Below, in pieces: positions 8,565 to 16,868 of a DNA stretch of 64,000 bases (position 1 is its first letter; the number at the start of each line of letters is the position of its first letter). The DNA is taken from NCBI RefSeq assembly GCF_900496975.1, contig NZ_UFQC01000029.1, positions 17,914-81,913 on the forward strand, written 5' to 3'. The notes under the pieces are model-generated. The model saw only the letters and a program-made list of their open reading frames with translations, did no database searches and was not told the DNA's origin. Origin of the DNA: Achromobacter veterisilvae. GTDB taxonomy: Bacteria > Pseudomonadota > Gammaproteobacteria > Burkholderiales > Burkholderiaceae_B. Made by a program: the position numbers and the translations under genes.

Positions 8565-9722
8565 TCAGACTCCGAGAATCAGGGTGGTGTTGCACGAGAA
8601 GACCAGGCCCGGCGCGTGCACCAGGGCCAGTTCCGCCTTGGGCAGTTGGCGCTCTCCGCACTCTTTGCGCAACTGATGCACGGCTTCGAGCAGGAGCAGC
8701 ATGCCGAACTGGCCGGGGTGGTTGTATGAGAGGCCGCCGCCCGAGGTATTGATGGGAAAATCGCCGCCGGGAGCAAGCCGCCCCCCCGCCACGAAAGCGC
8801 CGCCCTCGCCGCGCTTGCAGAAACCCAGTTCCTCCAGCGACTGGATCACGCCGATCGTGAAATGGTCGTAGATCTGCACCACGTCGATGTCCTGGCGCGT
8901 GACGCCCGCCATCGCCAGCGCTTGCTCTGCCGTCTGCGCCACATTGGTGTCCAGCCAGTCCGCGGTGCCGAAGGGGGTGTAATGATGCGAGAAGGATTCG
9001 GCGATGCCCATCACATAGACCGGCGGCCGCTTCAGCGCGCGGGCCCGGGCGGCGGTGGTGACGATGAACGCGCCGCCCGCGTCGGTCACCAGGCAGCAGT
9101 CGCGCTGGCGCAGGGGATCGGCGATCATCCTGGATGCCATCACTTCCTCGATCGAGGTTTCTTCGCGCCGGTACGCCTTGGGATTGAGCTGCGCCCACTT
9201 GCGCGCCGCCACCGCCACCTCTGCCAGGTCCCTGGGCGTCGTGCCGTAGCGGTGCATGTGCAGTTGCGCCACCATCGCGTAGTAGCCGATGGGGCTCAAT
9301 TGCCCGTAGGGGGTGATGAACTGCCCGCGCGGCATGCGCATGTCCTCGGGGGTGCCGCCGACCTTGCGCGTTCCGTCCGACAATTGGGTGCTGCCGTAAG
9401 CGACCAGCGCCACTTCGCACATGCCGGCCTCGATGGCGGCCATCGCGTGCCGGATATGCATGACGTTGGACATGCCGCCGACGCTGGTCGAATCGACGTA
9501 GCGCGGCTGGATGCCCAGGTATTCCGCCAGTTGAAGGCCGGCAAACCTGTCGTCCACGTGGGCAAATACGCCGTCGACGTCCTTCAGCGACAGGCCGGCG
9601 TCGCGCAACGCCCGTCCGGCCGCCTGTGCCTGCAGGTCCAGCGCGGTCATGCCGGGGACTTTCCCCAGCTCGGATTCGGCGGCGCCGACGATGGCGACCG
9701 ATTTCGAAAGATGTTTGGTCAT
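8565..9722 (-). CDS. SCP-x-like thiolase-superfamily protein (possible retro-aldolase)
   Basis: A 385-residue thiolase-fold protein of the SCP-x/Ltp type. By family alignment the nucleophilic Cys of SCP-x thiolases (in an NNNCATGS-like segment) falls on S80 of VDSTSVGG. The HDCF-like motif is replaced by YDHF at 285-288, while the NHPG His is kept at 335. Loss of the Cys and gain of a Tyr in this motif is the pattern of Ltp2-type enzymes, which use a thiolase fold for retro-aldol cleavage of steroid side-chain acyl-CoAs with a DUF35 partner. The adjoining DUF35 gene supports this. The alignment was done by eye. A plain acetyl-CoA acetyltransferase role looks less likely. Confidence 0.85.
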   Translation of the reverse strand: MTKHLSKSVAIVGAAESELGKVPGMTALDLQAQAAGRALRDAGLSLKDVDGVFAHVDDRFAGLQLAEYLGIQPRYVDSTSVGGMSNVMHIRHAMAAIEAGMCEVALVAYGSTQLSDGTRKVGGTPEDMRMPRGQFITPYGQLSPIGYYAMVAQLHMHRYGTTPRDLAEVAVAARKWAQLNPKAYRREETSIEEVMASRMIADPLRQRDCCLVTDAGGAFIVTTAARARALKRPPVYVMGIAESFSHHYTPFGTADWLDTNVAQTAEQALAMAGVTRQDIDVVQIYDHFTIGVIQSLEELGFCKRGEGGAFVAGGRLAPGGDFPINTSGGGLSYNHPGQFGMLLLLEAVHQLRKECGERQLPKAELALVHAPGLVFSCNTTLILGV

Positions 9723-9760
9723 GGATGGATCGTTTCCTGTCGAAGCTTGAGAAAGCGGGT

Positions 9761-10900
9761 TCACAGCGTCCTGGCGATCAGCTCGCGCATGACCTCCGAG
9801 GCGCCGCCATAGATGCGGTTCGGCCGCACGTCCGTATAGGCGCGGCCGATCGGGTATTCGCGCATGTAGCCGTAGCCCCCGTGGAACTGGAGCAGGTCGT
9901 CGATGGCGCGCGTGGCCTCCGCCGCCCACAGCTTGGCCATGGCCGCGCCGCCGGCGTCCAGTTCGCCATCCAGGTATTGCCGCACGCAGCCGTCGACGAA
10001 AGCGCGGGTCGCGGCGGCCAGGGTCTTGATGTCGGCCAGCTTGAAGCGGATGTACTGGTTGTCGATCAGCGCCTTGTCGAAAGCGCGCCTTTCCTTGGTG
10101 TAGTCCACCGTCCATTGCAGCGCGCTTTCCAGCGCCGTCGCGCAGCGCACGGCGATCATCAGGCGTTCACGCACCAGCTCCTTCATCAGGTAGCCGAAGC
10201 CCTGGCCGGGTTCCCCCAGCAGGTCTTCCTCGGGGACGAACATGTCCTGGAAAAACAGTTCGGCCGTGTCCTGCGCCTTCTGCCCGACCTTGTCCAGCAG
10301 GCGCCCCCGGGAGAAGCCCGGCGTCGCCGCGTCGACCCAGAACAGGCTGATGCCGCGCGCGCCCGCGCCGGGATCGGTCTTGGCCACCACCAGCACCCGG
10401 TCGGCGTGGAACCCGTTGGTGATGAAGGTCTTCTGGCCATTGACGACGTAGCCGCCCTGCGCCCTGGCCGCCACCGTGCGGATCGCCTTGACGTCGCTGC
10501 CGGCGCCGGGCTCGGTCATCGCGATGGACGCGACCACGTCGCCGCGCGCCATGGCGGGCAGGTCGCGCAGTTTCTGGCGCTCGGACCCGAAATTGAGCAG
10601 GTACGGCGCGACGATGTCGGAGTGGGTCGTGAACCCCGTGACGCCTGTGGCCAGCGCGCGGGCGATTTCCTCCACCACGATGATGGTGTGGAGGAAGTCC
10701 CCGCCCCCGCCCCCGTACTCTTCCGGCGTGCTGGGCAGCAGGATGCCCGCGCGGCCCGCGCTGCGCCACAGCTCGCGCGGCACCATTCCCTCCTGCTCCC
10801 ACCGATAGTGGTGGGGTGTGATTTCGTCCGCGATGAAGCGCGCGGCCGTATCGCGGAGCATGTCATGCTCGGGCGAGAAGAACTTTCGTTGCGGATTCAT
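9761..10900 (-). CDS. Acyl-CoA dehydrogenase (long-chain/FadE-like type)
   Basis: A 379-residue FAD enzyme that oxidises an acyl-CoA to the 2-enoyl-CoA and passes electrons to ETF. It shows the usual N-terminal helical domain, the TEPGAGSD flavin-contact motif (about 150-157), and the C-terminal GGYGYMREYP segment. The C-terminal motif reads IYGGASE rather than IYEGT, so the catalytic Glu is not in the medium-chain position. As in long-chain acyl-CoA dehydrogenase, the base is probably the Glu in the RERLMIA helix, which is present. It lies 16 bases after the ligase stop and is transcribed with it. The substrate is unknown but belongs to the pathway of this cluster. Confidence 0.9.
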   Translation of the reverse strand: MNPQRKFFSPEHDMLRDTAARFIADEITPHHYRWEQEGMVPRELWRSAGRAGILLPSTPEEYGGGGGDFLHTIIVVEEIARALATGVTGFTTHSDIVAPYLLNFGSERQKLRDLPAMARGDVVASIAMTEPGAGSDVKAIRTVAARAQGGYVVNGQKTFITNGFHADRVLVVAKTDPGAGARGISLFWVDAATPGFSRGRLLDKVGQKAQDTAELFFQDMFVPEEDLLGEPGQGFGYLMKELVRERLMIAVRCATALESALQWTVDYTKERRAFDKALIDNQYIRFKLADIKTLAAATRAFVDGCVRQYLDGELDAGGAAMAKLWAAEATRAIDDLLQFHGGYGYMREYPIGRAYTDVRPNRIYGGASEVMRELIARTL

Positions 10901-10916
10901 CGTGCCTCCTGGCGCG

Positions 10917-12461
10917 TCATCGGGCGCCGCCCTTCGGGGACGGCCAGTAGCGTTGCTTGACCAGGCGCTTGAGCAGCTTGCCCGTCTCGGTGCGCGGCAT
11001 GTCGGTGGAGAAATCCACGCTCTTGGGGCACTTGATGGGCGAGATCCGCTCGCGGCAATAGGCGATCAACTGCTGCGCCAGGTCCGGGCCGGCGGAGGCA
11101 GGATCGCGAAGCTGCACCACCGCCTTGACCTCTTCGCCGAATTCGTCGTTCGGCACGCCGACCACCGCGACGTCGGCCACCGCCGGATGCAGGCACAGCA
11201 GGTTCTCCGCTTCCTGGGGATAGATGTTGACGCCGCCCGACACGATCATGTTGGACAGGCGGTCGGTCAGGTACAGGTAGCCGTCCGCGTCCAGGTGCCC
11301 GATGTCGCCATAAGTCGCCCAGCCGCGCGCGTTGTGGGCGCCGCGCGTCTTTTCCGGATCCTTGTGGTATTCGAAGGTGCCGCCGCCGGAAAAGTAGATG
11401 ACTCCCGGCTGCCCCGGCGGCAATTCGCGCAGGCCGTCCTCGCTCATGATGTGCACCTGGCCGAATTCCGGCCGGCCGACCGAACCGCGGTGCGCAAGCC
11501 ATTCCTCGGAACCGAGCGAGGTCCGGCCGACCAGTTCGGTGCCGCTGTAGTACTCGTACAGGATCGGGCCCCACCATCCGATCATGGCCTCCTTGACCTC
11601 GGCCGGGCACGGCGCGGCGGCATGCACCGCGTAGCGCAGCGAAGACAGATCGTGGCGCGCGCGCTCCGCCTCGGGCAGGCGCAGCAGGCGGATGAACATG
11701 GTCGGCACCCATTGGGAATGGGTGACGCCGTGGGCGGCGATGGCCGCCAGCGCCCCGGCGGGGTCGAATTTTTCCATCATGACGCAAGTGCCGCCGGCCC
11801 GCAGCGCGGCCATGTTCCAGCGCACCGGCGCCGCGTGGTAGAACGGCGCGGTGGAAAGATAGACCGTATTGCGGTCGAACGCCTTCCAGGCACTGCTGGG
11901 CGCGTCGCCGACCCGGAAGTACCGGTTCGCGACCGATAGCGGCCGCTTGATTCCCTTGGGCAGGCCAGTGGTGCCCGAGGAATACAGGAAATCCGTGCCT
12001 TCAGGGGTCTGCGGCAAGCGGACGTCGTCGGCATGGCGGCCGGCCCAGGCTTCGTATTCCACCGCGCCGGCATCGGCGCCGTCCACGCAGATACGCAGCA
12101 CGCCGCGCGCGTCCAGGCCGCGCGCATCCGTTTCGCCGCGGGTGCATTCCGAATAGAACAGCGCCCGCGCATCGCTGTTCTCGATGAGGTAGCCCGCCTC
12201 TTCGCGCTTCAGATGGCGGCTGATGGTGGTGTAGTACAGGCCGATGCGATGGGCGGCCCAGAGCAGTTCAAAATAGCAGGGATGGTTTTCCAGGAAGACC
12301 GCGATCACGTCGCCGGGTTGCAGCCCGGCTTCCAGCAGGGCCGCCGCGCACTTGCGGCTGCGCAACTCCAGTTCGCGCCAGGTGACGGTCTTTCCGGAGG
12401 GGATCATGCGGTAGGCAATGCGCTCCGGCATTTCCCGGGCATGGGCTTCGAGTGGTGACAT
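10917..12461 (-). CDS. AMP-forming acyl-CoA synthetase
   Basis: A 514-residue adenylate-forming enzyme of the fatty-acid/bile-acid CoA ligase type. It carries the phosphate-binding motif SSGTTGLPKG (161-170), the YLTDRLSNMIVSGG hinge and the C-terminal ETGKLLKR segment with the catalytic Lys. It activates a carboxylic acid with ATP and CoA to the acyl-CoA, AMP and PPi, the natural entry step for the beta-oxidation enzymes around it. The start chosen (MSPLEAHA) matches the usual N-terminus; the dehydratase gene ends 18 bases upstream. The substrate cannot be read; the neighbours suggest a branched or cyclic acid. Confidence 0.9.
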   Translation of the reverse strand: MSPLEAHAREMPERIAYRMIPSGKTVTWRELELRSRKCAAALLEAGLQPGDVIAVFLENHPCYFELLWAAHRIGLYYTTISRHLKREEAGYLIENSDARALFYSECTRGETDARGLDARGVLRICVDGADAGAVEYEAWAGRHADDVRLPQTPEGTDFLYSSGTTGLPKGIKRPLSVANRYFRVGDAPSSAWKAFDRNTVYLSTAPFYHAAPVRWNMAALRAGGTCVMMEKFDPAGALAAIAAHGVTHSQWVPTMFIRLLRLPEAERARHDLSSLRYAVHAAAPCPAEVKEAMIGWWGPILYEYYSGTELVGRTSLGSEEWLAHRGSVGRPEFGQVHIMSEDGLRELPPGQPGVIYFSGGGTFEYHKDPEKTRGAHNARGWATYGDIGHLDADGYLYLTDRLSNMIVSGGVNIYPQEAENLLCLHPAVADVAVVGVPNDEFGEEVKAVVQLRDPASAGPDLAQQLIAYCRERISPIKCPKSVDFSTDMPRTETGKLLKRLVKQRYWPSPKGGAR

Positions 12462-12479
12462 GGTTGACCTCGTTGTCGG

Positions 12480-13340
12480 TTACTGCGCCAGGCCGGCGAC
12501 CCCGTTGCTCAGCACCACCGTATTGCGCTCGTGGGCCAGGACGCGAAATTGCAGGTGGGCGCCGTCGCGCCAGATCTCCGCGCGCAGCGTTTCGCCCGGA
12601 AAGACCGGAGCGGAAAATCGGGCGGAGATGCCGGCGAGCCGTTGGGTCCCCGCCGGCGCGCAGGCCCGCAGCAAGGCGCGCGCCGCCATGCCATAGGTGC
12701 ACAGGCCGTGCAGGATGGGCCGGTCGAAACCGGCGGCGCGCGCCATGTGCGGCAAGGCATGGACCGGGTTGAGGTCGCCGTTCAGCCGGTACAGCAAGGC
12801 TTGCTGGGCAAGCGTCGGCAAAAGCACCGCGCAGTCGGGCTCGCGGTCCGGAACGGGCGGAAGGGCCTGCGGCGGCTCATCGCCCTGGCCGAAGCCGCCG
12901 TCGGCCCGGCAGAACGACACGTGCTCCACCGTGGCCAGGGGCCTGCCGCTGCCGGCGTCCGAAATGTCCCGCACCGTCACCACCAGCGCGCCCTTGCCCG
13001 CGCCCTTGTCCACCACGCGCGTGACCCGGGTCTGGCTGCGCACGGCGCCGGCCGCGGCCAGCGGGGCGTGGAAAGTCATGCGATGCTCGCCGTGCAGGAT
13101 CTTTACCCAGTCGATGCCGGTGGCCGGGTCCGCGGCCCAGCCGTTGGGCGCGCCGAGGGTGGCCAGGAAGGTAGGCACCACTGCCGTCCCCTCTTCATGC
13201 ACGTAGCGAAATTCGTCGTCGTCGGCCGGATCGCCGCCATAGCCCAGGCCCAGGGCGTAGATCATGCAATCGCGCGCCGTATAGCGGTCGACGCGATCCT
13301 CGAATTTCCAGTTGCGCAGATTGTGATAGTCGATTGCCAT
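12480..13340 (-). CDS. MaoC-family enoyl-CoA hydratase 2 (double hot-dog)
   Basis: A 286-residue double hot-dog protein. The C-terminal half carries the hydratase 2 signature, NGDLNPVH (about 186-193) followed by GFDRPILHGLCTYG, with the catalytic Asp and His present. The N-terminal half is a degenerate hot-dog domain, as in the hydratase part of peroxisomal multifunctional enzyme 2. It should hydrate a trans-2-enoyl-CoA to the (3R)-hydroxyacyl-CoA. The upstream ligase and dehydrogenases would supply its substrate and the SDR of the other arm could oxidise its product. It sits between the first Bug gene and the ligase in the minus-strand operon. Confidence 0.88.
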   Translation of the reverse strand: MAIDYHNLRNWKFEDRVDRYTARDCMIYALGLGYGGDPADDDEFRYVHEEGTAVVPTFLATLGAPNGWAADPATGIDWVKILHGEHRMTFHAPLAAAGAVRSQTRVTRVVDKGAGKGALVVTVRDISDAGSGRPLATVEHVSFCRADGGFGQGDEPPQALPPVPDREPDCAVLLPTLAQQALLYRLNGDLNPVHALPHMARAAGFDRPILHGLCTYGMAARALLRACAPAGTQRLAGISARFSAPVFPGETLRAEIWRDGAHLQFRVLAHERNTVVLSNGVAGLAQ

Positions 13341-13392
13341 CGCTCATGCCTCCTTGGGTGCCGGCGGCGCCTGCGCGCCGCCGGCATTCTGG

Positions 13393-14376
13393 TCACTCCA
13401 CCTTGATGCCGGCGGCCTTGATGATTTTTTCCCAGCGATCCTTCTCGGACCTGATAAAACCGTCGAATTCCGCCGGCGTGCCGCCGAGCGTGATTCCGCC
13501 CTGCTGGGCCAACTGTTTCTTCACTTCCTCGTCGCCCAGCACCGCGTTCAGTTCGGCATTCAGCCGCGCGACGATGGCCGGCGGCGTGCGGGCCGACACG
13601 AGCACGCCCAGCCAGGCGCCGACGTCGATGTCCGGATAGCCTTGCTCGGCCAGCGTCGGCACGTCCGGCAGGATCTGGCTGCGCTCCCGCGTGGTGACCG
13701 CCAATGCCCGCAGCCGGCCTGCCTTTACAAGGGGCGCGACCGTGATCACGTTTTCGACCGTGAAATCCACCTGGCCCGCCACCAGGTCGTTGGTCGCGGG
13801 CGCCGCGCCCTTGTACGGCACCGTGACGGCGGTGAAATCCAGGCGGTTCTTCAGCAGTTCCCCGCCAAGGTGCCCGGACGTCCCGAGCATGGACACCGCC
13901 ATCGACAGGTTCCCCTGCTTTTTCCTGGCGTAGGCGCGGAACTCGGCCAGCGTCTTGAGCGGCGAATCGGCGTTGACCACCAGGGCGTTCGGCATGGTGA
14001 TGATGCGGACCACCGGCGCGAAGTCGGACATGCCGTAGGGCAGCTTGCTGTACAGGGTGTAGTTCACCGCGTTCGGCCCGCTGCTGCCCATGACCATGGT
14101 GTAGCCGTCCGGCTCCGCTCGCAGCATGGCCTGCATGCCGAGGATGCCCGCCGCGCCGGGTACGTTCTCGACCACGACCGGCTGCCCGAGCCGCTCGGAC
14201 AGTTTTTTCCCGACCACTCGGCTGGTGATGTCGAGGATTCCCCCCGGGGAACTGGGCGCGATCAGCCGGAGCGGTTTGTTGGGGTAGCCCTCGGCCGCGT
14301 GGGAAGCCAGCGTCGGGACTAAAAATGCCGTCAGGCCGGCCAGCAGCGCCAGCGCAACTTGCCTGCGAGTCTTCAT
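13393..14376 (-). CDS. Bug-family solute-binding protein (tripartite tricarboxylate transporter type)
   Basis: A 327-residue periplasmic binding protein with an Arg-rich N-terminus, a signal peptide ending at SHAAEGYP, and the hallmark YPNKPLRLI and APSSPGGILD segments that contact a carboxylate ligand. The Bug family is hugely expanded in Bordetella and works with TctA/TctB membrane proteins, which are not encoded nearby. Its place in the operon suggests that it captures the acid degraded by the cluster. ATG at 14376 is preferred over longer frames because GGAGA precedes it and the signal peptide then starts normally (MKTRRQVALALL). Confidence 0.9.
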   Translation of the reverse strand: MKTRRQVALALLAGLTAFLVPTLASHAAEGYPNKPLRLIAPSSPGGILDITSRVVGKKLSERLGQPVVVENVPGAAGILGMQAMLRAEPDGYTMVMGSSGPNAVNYTLYSKLPYGMSDFAPVVRIITMPNALVVNADSPLKTLAEFRAYARKKQGNLSMAVSMLGTSGHLGGELLKNRLDFTAVTVPYKGAAPATNDLVAGQVDFTVENVITVAPLVKAGRLRALAVTTRERSQILPDVPTLAEQGYPDIDVGAWLGVLVSARTPPAIVARLNAELNAVLGDEEVKKQLAQQGGITLGGTPAEFDGFIRSEKDRWEKIIKAAGIKVE

Positions 14377-14390
14377 GGGAGTCTCCTGTG

Positions 14391-15356
14391 TCAATCCACT
14401 TTCATGCCGGTGGCGTCGACCACGCCTTGCCACTTCCGCACTTCGGCTTTCAGGAACGCCCTGGCCTCTTCCGGGCCGCCCGTCAGCGGACGGGCATAGA
14501 TGCGGTCCATGAATTCCTGCACGTCGGGCTGCTTGTTGATATCGGCGACCGCGTCGGCCAGCCGTTCGAGGACGGGCGCCGGGATCCTGGCCGGCGCCGC
14601 CATGAAGTAGACCGCCTCCACGTCGTAACCCTTGAGGCCGGCTTCCTCGATGGTCGGCAGGTCCGGCATTGCCTTCATGCGCTCGCGGCCGGTCACGGCC
14701 AGCGCCTTGAGCTTCTTGGTCTGCACCAGCGGAATCGCCGTGGAGACGCTGCCGAACATCATGTCGACCGTGCCGGCCATCAGGTCGACTTCCGCGGGCG
14801 ACACGCCCTTGTAGGGAACATGGGTCATGTCGACGCCGGCCATGACTTTGAACAGTTCGCCCGCCAGGTGGATGGACGATCCCATGCCGGCCGAGCTGAA
14901 GGTCAGCTTGTTGCCGGGCCGCTTGGCCTGCCGGATCAGGTCGTCGACGCTGTTGAGGCTGGAGCCCGGCGGCACGACCAGGATGTTGGGGGTGGAAGCC
15001 ACCATGCCGATCGGCATGAGGTCGCGCTCCCAGTCGTAGGGGTTGCGCTTCATGGCGGCGTTGGCCGCCACGTAATTGGCGGCCATTGCGATCGTGTAGC
15101 CGTCGGCCGGGGCCTGCGTCAGAGCCTGGATCGCGATGTTGCCGCCGGCGCCGGGACGGTTCTCCACGATGAACGTCTGGTTGAACCGTTCACCGAGTTT
15201 CCTGGCGTACAGGCGGGCGAGCAGGTCGGTGGCGCCGCCGGGCGCGAAGCCCACGTACAGGCGCACCGGCTTGTCGGGATAGGCGTCGGCGCCGCTGGCC
15301 GTCCCGACGACGGCCAGGCTCAGTACGGCGGCCAACAATCCCTTCAACGTAGTCAT
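14391..15356 (-). CDS. Bug-family solute-binding protein, first gene of the minus arm
   Basis: A 321-residue periplasmic protein with a signal peptide cut near ASGADAYP, followed by YPDKPVRLYVGFAPGGATD, the Bug ligand-binding signature. It is a relative of the downstream copy but clearly diverged, so the two may bind different ligands. No TctAB membrane genes lie in the window, so transport must rely on a complex encoded elsewhere, or the proteins act as sensors. It is the promoter-proximal gene of the minus arm; the promoter and inverted repeats at 15392-15512 lie just upstream. Confidence 0.9.
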   Translation of the reverse strand: MTTLKGLLAAVLSLAVVGTASGADAYPDKPVRLYVGFAPGGATDLLARLYARKLGERFNQTFIVENRPGAGGNIAIQALTQAPADGYTIAMAANYVAANAAMKRNPYDWERDLMPIGMVASTPNILVVPPGSSLNSVDDLIRQAKRPGNKLTFSSAGMGSSIHLAGELFKVMAGVDMTHVPYKGVSPAEVDLMAGTVDMMFGSVSTAIPLVQTKKLKALAVTGRERMKAMPDLPTIEEAGLKGYDVEAVYFMAAPARIPAPVLERLADAVADINKQPDVQEFMDRIYARPLTGGPEEARAFLKAEVRKWQGVVDATGMKVD

Positions 15357-15391
15357 GAGTCGTCTCCTTCATTTTTTATAGAGAGATGGGA

Positions 15392-15440
15392 ATGTCGGGC
15401 CAACTTATTCCGACATGCCGAAGAGTATAACGACATGTCG
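15392..15440. promoter_or_regulatory. Operator-like inverted repeats, minus-arm side
   Basis: ATGTCGG (15392-15398) and CCGACAT (15410-15416) form an inverted repeat with an 11-base gap. A perfect 10-bp palindrome CGACATGTCG follows at 15431-15440, reusing the CGACAT half-site. The palindrome lies inside the spacer of the predicted minus-strand promoter. These are plausible binding sites for the IclR-type regulator encoded in the plus arm or for another local regulator. Confidence 0.5.
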
Positions 15441-15454
15441 ATATTAATTGTCAA
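15425..15454 (-). promoter_or_regulatory. Predicted sigma-70 promoter for the minus-strand operon
   Basis: Read on the minus strand: TTGACA (plus 15454-15449), an 18-base spacer, then TTATAC (plus 15430-15425). The -35 box is perfect. It overlaps the -35 box of the plus-strand promoter, so the two arms would compete for polymerase. Confidence 0.55.
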
Positions 15455-15476
15455 TTTTTCCGGTGGTGTGTATATT
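15448..15476 (+). promoter_or_regulatory. Predicted sigma-70 promoter for the plus-strand operon
   Basis: TTGTCA (15448-15453), exactly 17 bases, then TATATT (15471-15476). Both boxes match the consensus at 5 of 6 positions. Transcription would start near 15483, about 105 bases ahead of the SDR start codon, inside the downstream inverted repeats. Confidence 0.6.
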
Positions 15477-15480
15477 TGTT

Positions 15481-15512
15481 CGGAATCTCGGAATAAATTC
15501 CATACTATTCCG
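15481..15512. promoter_or_regulatory. Nested inverted repeats over the plus-strand transcription start
   Basis: CGGAAT (15481-15486) pairs with ATTCCG (15507-15512), enclosing GGAAT-AA-ATTCC (15490-15501). The position, at and just after the predicted +1, would let a bound repressor block the plus arm. Confidence 0.5.
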
Positions 15513-15588
15513 GCACCGCCGTAGCTCGGAAGATCGGATTCCGGGCCCGGGCACGCTGGACACCATTCGCTACAGGAGGGGAATCGAC

Positions 15589-16341
15589 ATGGACCTGCAA
15601 CTCACCGGCAAAGTCGCCGTCATCACGGGTTCCGGCCGCGGAATCGGCTATGCATCGGCGCTGGCCCTGGCCCGGGAAGGCGCGCGCATCGTCATCACCG
15701 ACATCAACGCTGAATCGGTGCAGCAGGCGGTCGGCAGCCTGAAAGAGGCCGGCCACGCCGCCATCGGCGCCGTGCTCGACGTCTGCGATCCCGGGCAGGT
15801 GCAGGCGATGGCCGAACAGGCGGTCCGTGAATTCGGCAGCATCGACATCCTGGTCAACAACGCCGGATTCACCCGCGACAAGTACTTGCTCAAGATGCCC
15901 GTCGAGGACTGGGATTCGGTGGTGGACACCATTCTCAAGGGCGCGTACTACTGCACCCGGGCAGCCCTGCCCTCGATGATGGAAAACCGCTGGGGCCGCG
16001 TCATCAACATCGCCTCGCGGGCGCATTGGGGCAACCCCGGCCAGACCAACTATTCCGCCGCCAAGGCAGGCCTGATCGGCTTCACGCGCTCGCTCGCGCT
16101 GGAGCAGGGCAAGTTCAACATCACGGCCAATGCGATCGCGCCGGGCCTGATCGAGACCCCCCTGGTGCGTGGCCTGTCCACGTATGAAACGCTGCGCGCC
16201 AACGCCTTGGCGCGCCAGCCGGTGGGACGGCTGGGCGCGGTCGAGGACATCGCCGACGCGGTGGCGTTCCTGGCTTCCGGCCGGGCCTCCTTCATTACCG
16301 GCGAACTGCTGCACGTGACCGGCGGCCGCTACGCTTCGTAA
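15589..16341 (+). CDS. Short-chain dehydrogenase/reductase (FabG-like)
   Basis: A 250-residue classical SDR. The Rossmann motif TGSGRGIG is at 13-20, NNAG at 90-93, and the catalytic Ser/Tyr/Lys are S143, Y155 and K159 (YSAAK). It probably oxidises a 3-hydroxyacyl-CoA from the hydratases of the cluster with NAD(P)+, although FabG-type reduction is also possible. ATG 15589 is preceded by a strong AGGAGGGG at 15573-15580, which fixes the start. First gene of the plus arm, with a leader of about 105 bases carrying the inverted repeats. Confidence 0.88.
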   Translation: MDLQLTGKVAVITGSGRGIGYASALALAREGARIVITDINAESVQQAVGSLKEAGHAAIGAVLDVCDPGQVQAMAEQAVREFGSIDILVNNAGFTRDKYLLKMPVEDWDSVVDTILKGAYYCTRAALPSMMENRWGRVINIASRAHWGNPGQTNYSAAKAGLIGFTRSLALEQGKFNITANAIAPGLIETPLVRGLSTYETLRANALARQPVGRLGAVEDIADAVAFLASGRASFITGELLHVTGGRYAS

Positions 16342-16370
16342 CCCCCCTCCCCGGAATCCGATACGCCATC

Positions 16371-16868
16371 ATGCAAAGCCTTCCCTCCGCCGGCCCGCCA
16401 GCGCTTCCGGCCGGCTCCGCCCCGCAAGCGCTGGAAGTCGGCCACACTTTCCTATCGGCCGGGCGCACCGTCACCGAGAGCGACATCGTCAACTTCGCCT
16501 GCCTGTCGGGCGATTTCAACCGCCTGCACGTCGACCGGGAGTACGCCAGCGGCACGCCGTTCGGCCAGCGGATCGCGCACGGCCTTCTGGTCCTGTCCAT
16601 CCTTTCGGGCCTGACCACCCAGTCCGACGGCTACCGCCGCCTGGAACCCTATGTGCTGGCGCTGATCGACATCAATTGCCGGTTCCCCAAGCCCACGTTC
16701 ATCGGCGATACCATCGTCGTCCGGGTGAGCGTGGTGGATAAAACCGCGCAATACCGGCCCGGCAAGGACAAGGTGGTGTTCCGGCGCGAAGCCATCAACC
16801 AACGCGGCGAAGTGGTGGTCCAGGCCAACTTCGCAATGCTGATGCGGCCAATGGAGGCAAACGCATGA
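16371..16868 (+). CDS. MaoC-like (R)-enoyl-CoA hydratase, single hot-dog
   Basis: A 165-residue MaoC-domain protein. The core has SGDFNRLHVDREYA, with the catalytic Asp and His pattern, then GQRIAHGLLVLSI, as in R-specific enoyl-CoA hydratases. It adds water to a 2-enoyl-CoA. It is a second, smaller hydratase beside the double hot-dog enzyme of the other arm, which suggests either two hydration steps or two chain-length ranges. Its last codons overlap the start of the next gene by four bases (ATGA), showing translational coupling. Confidence 0.87.
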   Translation: MQSLPSAGPPALPAGSAPQALEVGHTFLSAGRTVTESDIVNFACLSGDFNRLHVDREYASGTPFGQRIAHGLLVLSILSGLTTQSDGYRRLEPYVLALIDINCRFPKPTFIGDTIVVRVSVVDKTAQYRPGKDKVVFRREAINQRGEVVVQANFAMLMRPMEANA

